Part shown: piece after piece, positions 39,924 through 50,769 of the stretch
Numbering within the stretch: position 1 is the stretch's first letter
Layout: the number at the start of each line of letters is the position of its first letter
Origin: Verrucomicrobiota bacterium
Lineage (GTDB): Bacteria; Verrucomicrobiota; Verrucomicrobiia; Opitutales; Seribacteraceae
Direction of reading: 5' to 3'
DNA: 64,000 nt
Assembly: GCA_028343845.1 (NCBI GenBank)
Contig: JAOLZO010000006.1
Location: 31,208 to 95,207 of the forward strand
Program-made: the position numbers and the translations under genes
The notes under the pieces: generated by a model
What the model was told of the DNA's origin: nothing
Databases searched by the model: none
The model's input: the letters and a program-made list of their open reading frames with translations, nothing else

Positions 39924-41455
39924 CTGAACTTTCCGGTCAGAAACCGTACGACGAACTCATTGTTCGGGTCGCATTCCAAAATCGCATCCTCGAGTCTCCA
40001 TGTGAGTTCCTGCAGTTGATTGAGCGCTTTCTTTAGTTCCTCTTCGTCCATTGTCGATTCGGGTCCTATCTTGGGAAGGACGGTAAAGGCGAAGTCTCCG
40101 ATGAGATTAGCTACGTCTCGATCTGCCAGAAGGTTTTTGAGGTAGTCGATCATGCTATTGTAGCCTTGCTCTGGGAAGCCTTGCCATACTTGGTCGCAAC
40201 GGGTGGCAAGAAGAGTGAGCAATTGATGCATTCCGTGACCTTGCAAGGATCTGCGTTTTTCCAAAATGGCATGGGTCGTTGCTTCGCAAGGCTTAAGGTT
40301 TTGAGAAATTACGCTCCTGAGTTCGTCAATATCTTTGGGATGTATGACGAGCGCTCCGTCTAGTAAGCCTCCCCGGTCATTCAAATTGATGATCATGCGT
40401 CGTTGAGAGATCTCCTTGACCAGAGCCGAAGTTTCCTCCCAGTCGGAAAGAAAGGGAGTGGGGACGGAAGGTTCGAAGTTTCCGGGAATCTTGTGGTATA
40501 GGTTGGTTTGAATTTGAATGTGCCCGCGTCCCGTGCTGTCAGCGTACCTGAGCTGACCACTTCCTCCCCCGGATAAATCCATGCCGGCCATGAGGATTGT
40601 GGCTGGGCCAAGAAAGTCGGCGAAAAGCAGGGCGGTCAGACCGGCGTTGTTTACGGCTTGCAACTTGGTCTTGGAGATTCCTTTTTCTGCCAACCAATCC
40701 TCAGTCAGCACGCGCCCCGAGAGAAAGCAACTCTTCGCTCCCCACTCCTTCGCCCAGCTTTCATGCGACTGACTGGACAAAACCGCCACGCCGGGAGAAT
40801 GCTCGGGCTCGCTGCAGGAAAGGAACGTTTTATCGGAATCTATGCTTACCACGAAATCAGGGATTATGCCTGCTGCGCTCAAGGCCCGAAGGCTACTGTC
40901 GGCGGCGATGACCCAGGGCTTGGGGAATCCCTCCTTGATCAAAGGGAGGGTTTCGTCAAGAGAAGGCCCTGCTCCAACGACTACGGCAAGCGAGCCATTT
41001 GCCAAATCTCTCCACTCTTCGGGAACCCGTCCGCGCAAGTAGCCGCTAAGATTCATAAATACGTGACGCTGACGTTGAAGCCCTCCTTCTTCGCGTGATT
41101 TTCTTGAGCGCAGGGTTGAGTCCGTCTCGGCAAGGATCAATGAAAGGATAGCGGGGTAGGGATTGGATGGGTTTTCTTCCGTCTGCTTGCTTACTTTTAC
41201 TTCCGGTTGATGGTTGTATTCAGCGAGCAGAATTTCCTGTACCGCTTCCCTTACTGTTTCCGTGTCAGAAGTGGATTGGATCACCTTGAGGTTCGGGGGC
41301 GAGGCGCCCCCATTGGTTCCGGATGAAGTAATCCAAAGTACCCCTTTCGGGTATTTCTTGCATTCCGTGTGGAGGGCATCTTCTGAGACCGGGCCGAGAA
41401 AGATAGCCGTTTTCGCGTCTGCCATGGAAGTCTCTGACAGCCAATGGTCACTCAT
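39920..41455 (-). CDS. Maf-type flagellin glycosyltransferase (DUF115/6-hydroxymethylpterin kinase-like)
   Basis: Motility-associated factor (Maf) proteins transfer nonulosonic acids such as pseudaminate or legionaminate to flagellin. The 511-residue product has the central MAF/DUF115 domain: SLAVVVGAGPSLDETLPLIK near residue 150, FVVSIDSDKTFLS, a middle segment AGMDLSGGGSGQLRYADSTG and the helical carboxy terminus. The frame is open to an ATG at 41476, but GGAGG 9 bases before ATG 41455 decides the start. It is the only gene of this region on the minus strand and is divergent from the frameshifted pseB gene. Maf and the Pse genes together point to glycosylated flagellar proteins. Confidence 0.82.
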   Translation of the reverse strand: MSDHWLSETSMADAKTAIFLGPVSEDALHTECKKYPKGVLWITSSGTNGGASPPNLKVIQSTSDTETVREAVQEILLAEYNHQPEVKVSKQTEENPSNPYPAILSLILAETDSTLRSRKSREEGGLQRQRHVFMNLSGYLRGRVPEEWRDLANGSLAVVVGAGPSLDETLPLIKEGFPKPWVIAADSSLRALSAAGIIPDFVVSIDSDKTFLSCSEPEHSPGVAVLSSQSHESWAKEWGAKSCFLSGRVLTEDWLAEKGISKTKLQAVNNAGLTALLFADFLGPATILMAGMDLSGGGSGQLRYADSTGRGHIQIQTNLYHKIPGNFEPSVPTPFLSDWEETSALVKEISQRRMIINLNDRGGLLDGALVIHPKDIDELRSVISQNLKPCEATTHAILEKRRSLQGHGMHQLLTLLATRCDQVWQGFPEQGYNSMIDYLKNLLADRDVANLIGDFAFTVLPKIGPESTMDEEELKKALNQLQELTWRLEDAILECDPNNEFVVRFLTGKFS

Positions 41456-41461
41456 TTGTAA

Positions 41462-42533
<1,072 letters not shown>

Positions 42534-42559
42534 GGCCCTGTGCTCCAGTTCCTTTCCCC

Positions 42560-43609
42560 GTGGACCTGCTTGCCCAACTGAGTGACTCGAGCGTCCCGCC
42601 CCTCATCGTTGCCGAACTCTCGGGTAATCATGGTGGGGATTTTGACAAGGCACTGGAGCTTGTCGACCGGGCTGCGGAATCCGGCGCAGATGCGATTAAA
42701 CTTCAGACCTACAAGCCCGATACCATAACCGTAGCCGGGCGTGACGACCGTTTTCTGCTCAAGGAAGGCCTTTGGGCGGGCAAATACCTAAGCGAGCTTT
42801 ACGAGCTCGCCATGACCCCGTGGGAATGGCACGGCCCTTTGGCCGAAAGGGCATCCCGTCACGGACTGCCGCTCTTTAGCTCGCCCTTTGACGAGTCTGC
42901 GGTCGATTTTCTGGAGGACGTGATTTCCCCGCAGGTTTACAAGATCGCCTCCTTTGAGCTCAATCACTTTCCCTTGCTTAGGAAAATCGCCCGGACTGGA
43001 AAGCCTGTTCTGGCTAGCGTTGGTGTCTCGACAGACGGTGAAATCGAGAGAGCTCTTGACGAGTTGCGCGAAAACGGGTGCCCCGAAATCATTCTTTTGC
43101 ATTGTGTGAGCGAATACCCTGCCAGGCCCGAGGACTTCCATCTTCAGTTCATGCCCGAATTGGGGGAACGTCATGGGACCGCCTACGGTCTTTCCGACCA
43201 TTCGTCCGGTCACGCCGTCGCGGTTGTCGCCACTGCCTTGGGCGCTCGGGTGATCGAGAAGCATTTCACCCTTGACCGCGATGATGAGTCGATTGACGGA
43301 GCCTTTTCCATGCTCCCTCTCGAGTTTTCCGAAATGGTTGAATCCGTTCGGATTGCCCATGCTTCGATCGAGTCAGCCCCAACCACCCTGCAAGGCGAAT
43401 CCCCCTCCGTCAAAGCCAGTTTCTTCAAGCGTTCCATCCTCGTTTCCGCTCCCGTTTCAAAGGGGGATCTGCTGACTGCGGAAAACTTGCGTGTCGCCCG
43501 TCCCGGCGACGGCATGTGCCCTAGCAAGTGGGAAGAGGTTCTGGGTCAACTGGCCGGACGTGACCTTTCGGTCGGGCATCCTTTGTCTCAAGAGGATCTC
43601 GCAGAGTAG
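42560..43609 (+). CDS. pseI: Pseudaminic/nonulosonic acid synthase, PseI/NeuB family
   Basis: This enzyme condenses phosphoenolpyruvate with a modified hexosamine to form a nonulosonic acid. The 349-residue product has the NeuB signature [20 protein letters not shown] with [15 protein letters not shown], the [20 protein letters not shown] region and [18 protein letters not shown], and ends with a SAF antifreeze-like domain ([20 protein letters not shown]). Residues shared with PseI include the [19 protein letters not shown] segment. It starts with GTG 42560 and follows the interrupted pseB by 26 bases. The intermediate enzymes pseC, pseH and pseG are not in the window. Confidence 0.88.
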   Translation: MDLLAQLSDSSVPPLIVAELSGNHGGDFDKALELVDRAAESGADAIKLQTYKPDTITVAGRDDRFLLKEGLWAGKYLSELYELAMTPWEWHGPLAERASRHGLPLFSSPFDESAVDFLEDVISPQVYKIASFELNHFPLLRKIARTGKPVLASVGVSTDGEIERALDELRENGCPEIILLHCVSEYPARPEDFHLQFMPELGERHGTAYGLSDHSSGHAVAVVATALGARVIEKHFTLDRDDESIDGAFSMLPLEFSEMVESVRIAHASIESAPTTLQGESPSVKASFFKRSILVSAPVSKGDLLTAENLRVARPGDGMCPSKWEEVLGQLAGRDLSVGHPLSQEDLAE

Positions 43610-43682
43610 GCGGAGTTTCATTTATTACTCCCGGACTTTTGCTTCCCTGCCTATACGGCGCTATATTCAAGGGTCGATCCAA

Positions 43683-43919
43683 ATGCAGAAGAAAGTACAA
43701 GACGGTCCTATTCCGAGCTTCAAGGGTAGCCCTGAGGAGCGTTTGCGAAAGGCTTGCGTTTGGGTGTCCAGGAATTGCCCGGGAAGAATGCTTACACTCG
43801 AGGAAATCGGTTCGATCATGGGGGTTACCCGTGAGCGGGTTCGGCAAATCGAAGCACGGGCCCTGCGCAAGCTCCGCCATCCTTCGCGCATGAACGTTCT
43901 CGGCGAACTTCGCGATTAA
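43683..43919 (+). CDS. Stand-alone sigma-70 region 4 protein
   Basis: The 78-residue product consists of a short basic amino terminus and then almost exactly a sigma-70 region 4.2 helix-turn-helix: [20 protein letters not shown], followed by [13 protein letters not shown] and NVLGELRD, which is close to the carboxy terminus of RpoD. Regions 1-3 are missing, and the upstream bases do not extend it, so it is not a full sigma factor. Such small proteins could bind -35 elements, act as a decoy for RNA polymerase, or regulate a nearby promoter. It sits between pseI and dprA, on the same strand, with its own start at ATG 43683. Confidence 0.72.
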   Translation: MQKKVQDGPIPSFKGSPEERLRKACVWVSRNCPGRMLTLEEIGSIMGVTRERVRQIEARALRKLRHPSRMNVLGELRD

Positions 43920-43985
43920 GGACACGGGGTAAGCGTTTACAGTTTCTCTTTGCCAGTCCTCTTCTTTCGCGCTTAATCGGTAGCC

Positions 43986-45110
43986 GTGCCTTCCTTTGCT
44001 GAAACCATCGGTCTTCCAGACTCCCTCCTCCTCCTGAACGGCCTGCCGAACCTTGGCCCGGTATCCGTGCGGCGTCTGCTCGAAAGATTCGGGGACGATC
44101 CGCGGGCTATCTTCCGGGCAAGTAGGCGCGAGCTTGGCTCGGTATCCGGGGTGGGGGACAAAATCATCAATTCCATACTCGACGAAGGTCATGAGGACTG
44201 GCTGGCAAAAGAAAAGAAAAAGCTCGAATCCAGAAAAATTGCCTTTTTGTCGAACGAATCATTTCCGCCTCTTCTGAACGAAATTTACGATCCGCCCATC
44301 GGGCTTTACGTGGCAGGGCAAATGCCCTCGGGACCTTATCTTTCCATCGTTGGCACCCGGCAACCGACTCTATACGGATTGCGCTTTGCCCGCGAGCTTG
44401 CTCAGCAACTTGCGCAAATCGGATTTTGCATAGTAAGCGGAATGGCCCGGGGGATTGATACGGCCGCCCATGAGGGGGCGTTGGACGTCCAAGGTAAGAC
44501 CCTTGCCTTTCTCGGTAGTGGAATCGACGTCGTGTATCCGCCCGAGAACCTCGGTCTTTACCAACGGATCGCCGAGCAGGGTGGGGTGGCCTCGGAATTT
44601 CCCTTTGGGCGAAGGCCTGACCGGCATACCTTCCCTCGCCGCAACCGGCTCGTGGCAGGGGTCTCGGACGGGATCATCGTGATCGAATCAGCCTCTTCCG
44701 GCGGTAGCCTCATCACGGCCCAATTTGCCGCTGACCAAGGACGGACCGTATTCGCCCTTCCCGGACGGGTCGATCAGCCCACCTCGGCCGGATGCCATAA
44801 GTTGATCCGCGAAGGGGCAACCCTCCTGCGCAGCGCCCGTGACGTTGTGGACGAGCTTGGCCCCGTTCTTCCCATTCCTCAACCTGTTCCCGCAAGCCCA
44901 GATGAAGGAACCCCGGATCAGTCGCCCTCATCCATGAGCGATGAAGAGGAGGCAATTCTCAAAGCGCTCTCGGACGGTGCCATACTCGGACTGGACGACC
45001 TTTGTGAGCTTACCCGCTTGCCCGCCCCTGAAATCATGGCCAGCCTGACCATGCTCGAGCTTAACCGTTTGGTTTCCAAACGTACGGACGGCAGGTACGA
45101 GCGGACCTAA
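43986..45110 (+). CDS. dprA: DNA-processing protein DprA
   Basis: DprA loads RecA on incoming single-stranded DNA during natural transformation. The 374-residue product has an amino-terminal helix-hairpin-helix region (LPNLGPVSVRRLLERFGDDP) and the Rossmann-like DprA core with SGMARGIDTAAHEGAL near residue 150 and SASSGGSLITAQFAADQGR near 240, and a carboxy-terminal winged-helix domain (AILGLDDLCELTRLPAPEIM). It starts with GTG 43986. Its presence suggests the strain has some competence or ssDNA-handling ability; other com genes are not here. Confidence 0.93.
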   Translation: MPSFAETIGLPDSLLLLNGLPNLGPVSVRRLLERFGDDPRAIFRASRRELGSVSGVGDKIINSILDEGHEDWLAKEKKKLESRKIAFLSNESFPPLLNEIYDPPIGLYVAGQMPSGPYLSIVGTRQPTLYGLRFARELAQQLAQIGFCIVSGMARGIDTAAHEGALDVQGKTLAFLGSGIDVVYPPENLGLYQRIAEQGGVASEFPFGRRPDRHTFPRRNRLVAGVSDGIIVIESASSGGSLITAQFAADQGRTVFALPGRVDQPTSAGCHKLIREGATLLRSARDVVDELGPVLPIPQPVPASPDEGTPDQSPSSMSDEEEAILKALSDGAILGLDDLCELTRLPAPEIMASLTMLELNRLVSKRTDGRYERT

Positions 45111-45187
45111 AGACCAAGTCCACGCTTTCCTCTTGATTCGAGAGTGAAAGATCATTGGGATGACCGTTTTACACCTTAGCCAACCAA

Positions 45188-46951
45188 ATGACCTTTGCCT
45201 TAGCCTCTTCCTCTACGATCGATCATTGGCCTATTTTCGTCCTGCTCATAAGCGTGGCCTGGGTCGTGTTCGGAATAACCAAGCTCAAGCTCCATCCTTT
45301 CCTTTCACTCATGGTCGGAGCCATTCTGGTTGGGTGGATGACCCCGTCTTTGCCCGAGCCGACGGACGTGAACAAGGGATTGTTCCAGTCCCGGGTGGCC
45401 CTGGCCGAAGCCTTCGTTCTGGAGGAGAGCAACCAGACCGGGGAACTGGAAATCCTTTACCGGGGCGAACAGCTCACCCGGGTAGAAACCTCGGCGAAGC
45501 TGGCTGAGTTAAGTGAGAAACACGGAAGCAAGCTCACGCTTTCCTTTCGGGTCGTCGGATCCAAGAGCCTCGATTCCCCTCGAATGCAGGAGGTCCTGGC
45601 CGAAGCCGAGGACTTGAATGCATCCAAAGTTACCTTCGAGGCTTACGAGAAAAACGCCCCCTCGAGCAACGAGACCCTCAAGGCCATCAACTGGACCCTG
45701 CTCGGTTTCGGGGACTTGGTTGGTGGATTGGGTCTGCTCATCGCCATGGCGGCGATCATCGGCACCTGCATGATGCTCAGTGGTGCCGCTGACCGCGTGG
45801 TGCGCTCCCTGATGAATGCCTTTGGGGAAAAACGGGCCGGACTGGTCTTGCTCCTGAGCGGTTTCTTTTTATCCATTCCCGTCTTTTTCGACACCGTCTT
45901 CTTTCTTTTGATCCCCTTGGCCCGGGCCCTTGCCCTGAGAACGGGCAAGCATTATACCTTTTACGTCATGGCGATGGCCGGAGCGGGTGCCATCACTCAC
46001 TCACTGGTCCCCCCTACGCCCGGTCCTTTGTTTATCGCGAAAGAACTGGATATCGAGCTTGGCTTTGCCATGATGTTCGGCCTCGTTGCAAGTATCCTGC
46101 CCGCTTATCTAGTGTTGAAAATGGCCTCCTGGTTTGACCGTAAGTACAACCTGCCTATGCGGGAAGCTTCCGGCGCTTCGAACGAGCAATTGAAGCAAAT
46201 CGTTGAGAAAAAAGACGAGGAGCTCCCCGGACTCCTGCTCTCCTCTCTTCCCATCGCGCTTCCGGTCCTGCTTATCTCTTTGGTTTCCATTCTCGGTTTC
46301 TGTAAAAAACTTTCCTCGAAGCAGGGCTATCTGAACTCGGAAAGTTTTGCGGGGATTTTCCCTTACCTCGAATTTCTCGGCAATTCCAACGTGGCCATGA
46401 CCTTGGCCGCCGGGTTTGCCATTCTCGGGCTCGTCCGCCAAATGGCGGCCAAACAGGAAAAGGATTTGGCTGCGAAGCTGGGCAAAACCTTACAGGATCC
46501 TCTGTCCACAGCGGGTGTAATCCTACTCATTACCGGAGCGGGCGGAGCCTTCGGAGCCATGATCCGGATGTCCGGAGTCGGGGATTCAGTCGGGGCAATT
46601 GCCGAGGAATTCGATATTTCCTACGTTTTGCTGGCTTGGGGCGTGACCGCCTTCATTCGGATCGCTCAAGGCTCGGCCACCGTATCCATGATCACCGGTG
46701 TCGGGCTCATTGCCGCCGTAATCGGGGATGGAGATGCGTTGGGGTACCACAAGGCCTATGTCTTCCTTGCCATCGGATTTGGCTCGATCACCCTGTCCTG
46801 GATGAACGACAGTGGGTTTTGGGTCGTCCAGCGCCTCAGTGGATTTACCGAAAAGGAAACCCTCAAGACCTGGTCCGTCCTGCTTACCGCCATCTCTTTG
46901 CTAGGGCTTGCCCTTTGCCTGCTCGGATCAGCCCTTTTGCCCCTTGTCTAA
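45188..46951 (+). CDS. GntP-family permease with a soluble insertion
   Basis: The 587-residue membrane protein resembles the GntP gluconate:proton symporter family, with FGDLVGGLGLLIAMAAIIGT near residue 172, LARALALRTGKHYTFYVMAM and a PPTPGPLFIAKELDI motif. GntP proteins are usually about 440 residues; here about 110 soluble residues (residues 58-168, e.g. QTGELEILYRGEQLTRVETS) are inserted between the second membrane helix and the conserved GFG motif. The insertion is not a recognised domain. The gene is followed after 18 bases by a sugar isomerase-like gene, so a carbohydrate acid or alcohol substrate is likely; exact substrate unknown. Confidence 0.8.
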   Translation: MTFALASSSTIDHWPIFVLLISVAWVVFGITKLKLHPFLSLMVGAILVGWMTPSLPEPTDVNKGLFQSRVALAEAFVLEESNQTGELEILYRGEQLTRVETSAKLAELSEKHGSKLTLSFRVVGSKSLDSPRMQEVLAEAEDLNASKVTFEAYEKNAPSSNETLKAINWTLLGFGDLVGGLGLLIAMAAIIGTCMMLSGAADRVVRSLMNAFGEKRAGLVLLLSGFFLSIPVFFDTVFFLLIPLARALALRTGKHYTFYVMAMAGAGAITHSLVPPTPGPLFIAKELDIELGFAMMFGLVASILPAYLVLKMASWFDRKYNLPMREASGASNEQLKQIVEKKDEELPGLLLSSLPIALPVLLISLVSILGFCKKLSSKQGYLNSESFAGIFPYLEFLGNSNVAMTLAAGFAILGLVRQMAAKQEKDLAAKLGKTLQDPLSTAGVILLITGAGGAFGAMIRMSGVGDSVGAIAEEFDISYVLLAWGVTAFIRIAQGSATVSMITGVGLIAAVIGDGDALGYHKAYVFLAIGFGSITLSWMNDSGFWVVQRLSGFTEKETLKTWSVLLTAISLLGLALCLLGSALLPLV

Positions 46952-46969
46952 TAAAACCCTTCAACCCTT

Positions 46970-47824
46970 ATGACTATGAACAGACGCGACTTCGTATCGA
47001 CCACCGCCACCGGTTTGACCTGTGCCGGCCTTGCCCCGCTTGGACTGGAGGCCAAAAATGCTTCCTTTCGTGGGAAAATTCTCAAATCCGTAAAATTCGG
47101 AGGCAGACCCAATATTGACCGCTTGAAAAAGCTCAAGGACCTCGGTTTCGACGGGGTCGAGGGTTCGGGCCCCGGCATGCAGATCGACGGACTCAAGAAA
47201 GCTCTTGCCGAGGTCGGTCTTCCCATGCATGGCGTGGTCTACAACAAGCATTGGAAGGTCCGCTTGTCCTCTCCCAAGGAGGAAACCCGCGAAGCCAGCC
47301 GAAAAGGCCTTGAGGCCGCCATGCGCGAATCCAAGGCAGTCGGGGGTACCTCCGTCCTCCTCGTTCCCGGCAAAGTCGGGGGCAAGGACGAGACCCACGA
47401 TCACGTCTGGTCCCGCTCGATCGAGCAAATCCGCAAATGCATCCCTTTGTGCGAGAAGCTCAAGATCCACATCCTCATCGAGACGGTATGGAATGGCTTT
47501 TGCCTTAAGCCCGAGCAGTTCAGGGACTATATCGACGAGATCGACAGCCCGTGGGTGCAAGCCTACTACGACATCGGGAACATGCAGAAATTCGCGCCCA
47601 GTCACGAATGGATCCGTATCCTCGGCAAGCGCACCCTCAAGCTCGACGTCAAGGACTGGGGGAAGAAGACCGGCTTCTGTTCGCTCGGGAAAGGAGACGT
47701 CGAATGGAACAAGGTCCGCAACGAACTCGAGAAAATCGGCTTCCAAGGTTGGGCGACACGTGAAGGCGGCGACGGCGGGGATGACAAGACCGCCAAGCTG
47801 ATGAACGAACTCCTCGGCCTCTAA
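46970..47824 (+). CDS. Tat-exported sugar phosphate isomerase/epimerase-like TIM barrel
   Basis: The 284-residue product begins with a twin-arginine signal (MNRRDFVSTTATGLTCAG) and then an AP endonuclease 2-type TIM barrel, with the metal-ligand motifs LIETVWNGF and YYDIGNMQKFAPS and a GWATREGGDG end, as in hydroxypyruvate isomerase and xylose isomerase-like proteins. Verrucomicrobia and Planctomycetes carry many such exported or Tat-tagged members. It is co-transcribed with the GntP-like permease. Its stop overlaps the stop of the convergent rarA gene. Confidence 0.82.
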   Translation: MTMNRRDFVSTTATGLTCAGLAPLGLEAKNASFRGKILKSVKFGGRPNIDRLKKLKDLGFDGVEGSGPGMQIDGLKKALAEVGLPMHGVVYNKHWKVRLSSPKEETREASRKGLEAAMRESKAVGGTSVLLVPGKVGGKDETHDHVWSRSIEQIRKCIPLCEKLKIHILIETVWNGFCLKPEQFRDYIDEIDSPWVQAYYDIGNMQKFAPSHEWIRILGKRTLKLDVKDWGKKTGFCSLGKGDVEWNKVRNELEKIGFQGWATREGGDGGDDKTAKLMNELLGL

Positions 47825-49188
47825 GCGTCTTTTTTTCGGGAGATTTCCGTCCGGATTTCCTTCCAACGCTGCAAGCGCTCGGCAATCGCTCCCTCCGCCC
47901 CTGCGCTTTTGGGCAGGTAGAGATCGAGGGGGTCCTCCAGGTATTGCTGCCCGGAAACGTTCTCGGGGAACTCGTGGCTGTAAAGATAGGATTCCTCGTC
48001 CTCGCTCTTGGGCTTCTTGTTTCTTCCGTGCCTGTCCCGAATGCTCGAGGGAACCGGTTGGACCGGTTTCTCGTCCAACGCCCGCTTGGCCCGACCGATG
48101 GCCAACGTAGCGCTGTTGCTCTTCGGGCAGGTGGCGAGAAAGATCACCACATGGGCCAAATTCAGCTCGCATTCGGGCAAACCGATCGTCTCGCATGCCC
48201 GGAAAGCCGCATCCGCCATCAGCAAAGCCCGCGAATCTGCCAGTCCTACGTCCTCCGATGCAAAAATCACCAGCCTTCTCGCGATGAAGCGCGGATCCTC
48301 TCCACCCGCCAGCATCTTCGCCAACCAATACAAAGCCGCATCCGGGTCATTCCCCCGCATGCTCTTGATAAAGGCTGATGCGGTGTCGTAATGCTCGTCC
48401 TCGTCCCGGTCGTAGCGGATGCTGCGCTCCCGGCAAAACCCCGCTACCTCGTCCTCCGTCACCTCCGAGCCCTCCGGCAAAGCCTCCACGATCGTTTCGA
48501 TGAAATTGTACGCCCTTCGCAAATCCCCCTCGGACAGCAAAGCTATGCGTTGGAGAACTTTCTTTTCCGCCTTGCAGGAGCGCGAGCCCAATCCGCGCTC
48601 CACATCCTCTAACGCATGGCTCAACGCTCCCTCGATCTCATCCGCGGGCAAGGGTTCCAAGGCGAATAACTGGCATCGGCTCAGGAGCGGATCGATCACG
48701 TAGTATCGGGGGTTGTGGGTGGTCGCTCCGATCAGGCGGGCCTCACCCGCCTCCACGCCCGGAAGGAGCAAATCCTGCTGGGCCTTGTTGAAACGATGAA
48801 TCTCGTCCACGAAAAGGAGGCAATGATCCGGTCCGTGATAGCGGACCATCTTCAACGCATCGCGTAATTCAGCAACGTTCGAGGTCACCGCATTGACCCG
48901 CAGGAGCTTGCATCCCCCCTCCGCCGCGATGACCGAGGCCAACGTCGTCTTTCCCGAACCCGGAGGTCCGGCTAGAATCAAGTTGCCCACCCGGTTTTCC
49001 CTGATCAGGGTCGGGAGCAGGCAACCCTTGCCCAGAATATGTTCCTGTCCGCGTACCTCATCCAGCGTGAGCGGACGCAACCTCTCGGCCAAAGGCCTGC
49101 GCGACTTGGGGCGCTTGCTTGGCCCCTCTAGTGAAAATTCCCGTTCCTCTTCCTCCATATAGCTGAGGAAATCATCCAAGCGCGCCAA
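47821..49188 (-). CDS. rarA: Replication-associated recombination protein RarA (MgsA)
   Basis: RarA is a clamp-loader-like AAA+ ATPase acting at stalled forks. The 455-residue product shows Walker [20 protein letters not shown] near residue 72, Walker [17 protein letters not shown], and the sensor region [20 protein letters not shown], followed by the long carboxy-terminal RarA domain ([20 protein letters not shown] and [20 protein letters not shown]). The start is a TTG at 49188; ATG at 49158 is an alternative that would shorten the product by ten residues. Assignment is firm. Confidence 0.92.
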   Translation of the reverse strand: MARLDDFLSYMEEEEREFSLEGPSKRPKSRRPLAERLRPLTLDEVRGQEHILGKGCLLPTLIRENRVGNLILAGPPGSGKTTLASVIAAEGGCKLLRVNAVTSNVAELRDALKMVRYHGPDHCLLFVDEIHRFNKAQQDLLLPGVEAGEARLIGATTHNPRYYVIDPLLSRCQLFALEPLPADEIEGALSHALEDVERGLGSRSCKAEKKVLQRIALLSEGDLRRAYNFIETIVEALPEGSEVTEDEVAGFCRERSIRYDRDEDEHYDTASAFIKSMRGNDPDAALYWLAKMLAGGEDPRFIARRLVIFASEDVGLADSRALLMADAAFRACETIGLPECELNLAHVVIFLATCPKSNSATLAIGRAKRALDEKPVQPVPSSIRDRHGRNKKPKSEDEESYLYSHEFPENVSGQQYLEDPLDLYLPKSAGAEGAIAERLQRWKEIRTEISRKKDA

Positions 49189-49248
49189 TCCGCCTTAGGC
49201 AAGAGCAGGTGAAGACTTGTTAAGAAAATGAGGAGATTCTGAAAGTCT

Positions 49249-49956
49249 TCAGGACGACTTGGTCCAAGCCTTGATGGCTCCACCCGGGTTCGAGCTGACG
49301 TCACCCCGGCCATTCTTGGTTACCGTCTCTCCCTCCGGAGAAACGATGATCAAGGCGGGAATTCCCCGAACTCCGAATTGTTGTTTTAGGGCGTTCCCTT
49401 CGCTTGCACGATGGGGCAGGGTGTACCACTTCATGCCGGTTTCCTTCATGTATCCCATCTGGGCCTCGGGCGACTTGTCACTGCTTACGAAGACGACCTC
49501 GAAATCATCCTTGTTCGAATCGCGGAACTTAACGAGATTCGGGGTGAACGCACGACATGGCGGGCACCAGTGAGCGGAAAAGTAGAAACCTACCGTTTTT
49601 CCAGCCAATTCATTCCTGGAGATTTTCTTGCCCGTCGAGTCGAGCAACTCCTCGGGGAGCATTTCTGCCAATCCGGGACTGATTGCCTGCTTGGCGGGGC
49701 TTGCCTTGGGCGTAGATGAAACGGACCCTTTGCCCTTCCAATTGGTCACGATGACCTGATCAGCTGGGGAAAGCTTATTGATCCCTAGAGAAATCTTCCG
49801 ACCGGTTGAGGAACGTAACACAACCACTCGGTCCGAGTAATCGACAAGCTCGGCCTCTATTTTCGACCCAGTCGAGCTTGTCCAAGTCCGCATCTGAGCG
49901 GAAGCGAAGGAAAGCGAGATGAAAGCAAGCAAGACAGTGAGCAGTAATGTTCTCAT
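49249..49956 (-). CDS. Secreted SLA1-homology (SHD1) plus nucleoredoxin-like thioredoxin protein
   Basis: The 235-residue protein has a signal peptide (LLLTVLLAFISLSFASAQ), an SHD1-type small barrel (MRTWTSSTGSKIEAELVDYS, to about residue 75), and a thioredoxin-like domain with the redox motif WCPPC near residue 130 (FYFSAHWCPPCRAF) and VRGIPALIIVSPEGETVTKN carrying the cis-proline. The SHD1 plus nucleoredoxin combination is common in Verrucomicrobiota and Planctomycetes. It likely acts in the periplasm on disulphides. It lies just upstream of rarA on the same strand, but a gap of 60 bases and its different type suggest separate function. Confidence 0.85.
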   Translation of the reverse strand: MRTLLLTVLLAFISLSFASAQMRTWTSSTGSKIEAELVDYSDRVVVLRSSTGRKISLGINKLSPADQVIVTNWKGKGSVSSTPKASPAKQAISPGLAEMLPEELLDSTGKKISRNELAGKTVGFYFSAHWCPPCRAFTPNLVKFRDSNKDDFEVVFVSSDKSPEAQMGYMKETGMKWYTLPHRASEGNALKQQFGVRGIPALIIVSPEGETVTKNGRGDVSSNPGGAIKAWTKSS

Positions 49957-50080
49957 AATTTACGTAAAATCTCTCATTCGACTAGATTCTGCAAGTTCTT
50001 TACTCGTCTTAAAGCTGTTTTTTCAAGGCTAAGATTAGCTTCTTGACTATAACTGATATAACTAAAACAGTAACTTCATT

Positions 50081-50692
50081 ATGCAAATAACTGTCAAAAG
50101 AGGTGATCAGCTTTACGGACCATATACGGTTCAGGAATTAGAGGATTTTCTTAATCAAGGAAACTTTAAGATATCGGATTTGGCGTCTTCGGATGGGCAA
50201 AATTGGATGCAGATCTCCCAACTTCCCGGATTGGGACAAGGATCGGTTCCCGCCACCCATCCCTCGTCCCCTCAGAGGGTGACAAGAAATGTTTCAGCAC
50301 AAGGAGGGCAAGAGGTTTCTTCACTGGTCATTGAAAAATTGGCCGGGACTCAAGGTTGGGTGAGGTTTTTCTCCGTTCTTGGATTTATCGTTTTTGGCCT
50401 TATGATGCTAGTAGCCGTCGGCGCTCTTTTTCTTGGTTCCACGGGTGCGTTTGTTTCCTTGGTTTATATCGTCATGGGCGCTCTCTATTTTTTTCCCACT
50501 CTCAAGCTCTCTCAATACGCTAGCCGGATAGCCCGTCTTCGTGTTACCAAATCGGAGCTTGATCTTAGTGCGGCCTTGGAGGCTCAACGCTCTTTTTGGG
50601 CCTTTGTCGGAATCGTAACTTTGGTTGTTCTTTGTCTTTACCTCGTCATTATTCTTGTTACTTGCGTAGGCGCCGCATCGATGGCTTTTTAG
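50081..50692 (+). CDS. GYF_2 domain membrane protein
   Basis: The 203-residue product has an amino-terminal GYF_2 domain (about residues 1-52): KRGDQLYGPYTVQELEDFLN and SSDGQNWMQISQLPG. A Pro/Ser-rich linker follows, and then three membrane helices (about 93-115, 118-138, 170-198) of the DUF5362-like type with TLKLSQYASRIARLRVTKSE between them. Proteins of this plan are typical of Verrucomicrobiota; function is unknown. It has no ribosome-binding site, and a 124-base AT-rich gap precedes it. Confidence 0.82.
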   Translation: MQITVKRGDQLYGPYTVQELEDFLNQGNFKISDLASSDGQNWMQISQLPGLGQGSVPATHPSSPQRVTRNVSAQGGQEVSSLVIEKLAGTQGWVRFFSVLGFIVFGLMMLVAVGALFLGSTGAFVSLVYIVMGALYFFPTLKLSQYASRIARLRVTKSELDLSAALEAQRSFWAFVGIVTLVVLCLYLVIILVTCVGAASMAF

Positions 50693-50769
50693 TCGTATCA
50701 AGTTCCTTCTCGAATCTCGGAAAAAAGAGCTTCAGAGCCTGAACTCGTGAGTCAGGGGGCGATTCGAGT

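Noticed and set aside
46961..48328. A 455-codon open frame on the minus strand covering the sugar isomerase-like gene and part of rarA.
   Set aside because: It overlaps two genes of clear families (a Tat-signalled TIM barrel and RarA); its product has a low-complexity composition without a recognisable family.
50040..50070. TTGACT with a TATAAC element before the GYF gene.
   Set aside because: The two elements are only a few bases apart, not the 16-18 bp needed for a sigma-70 promoter.
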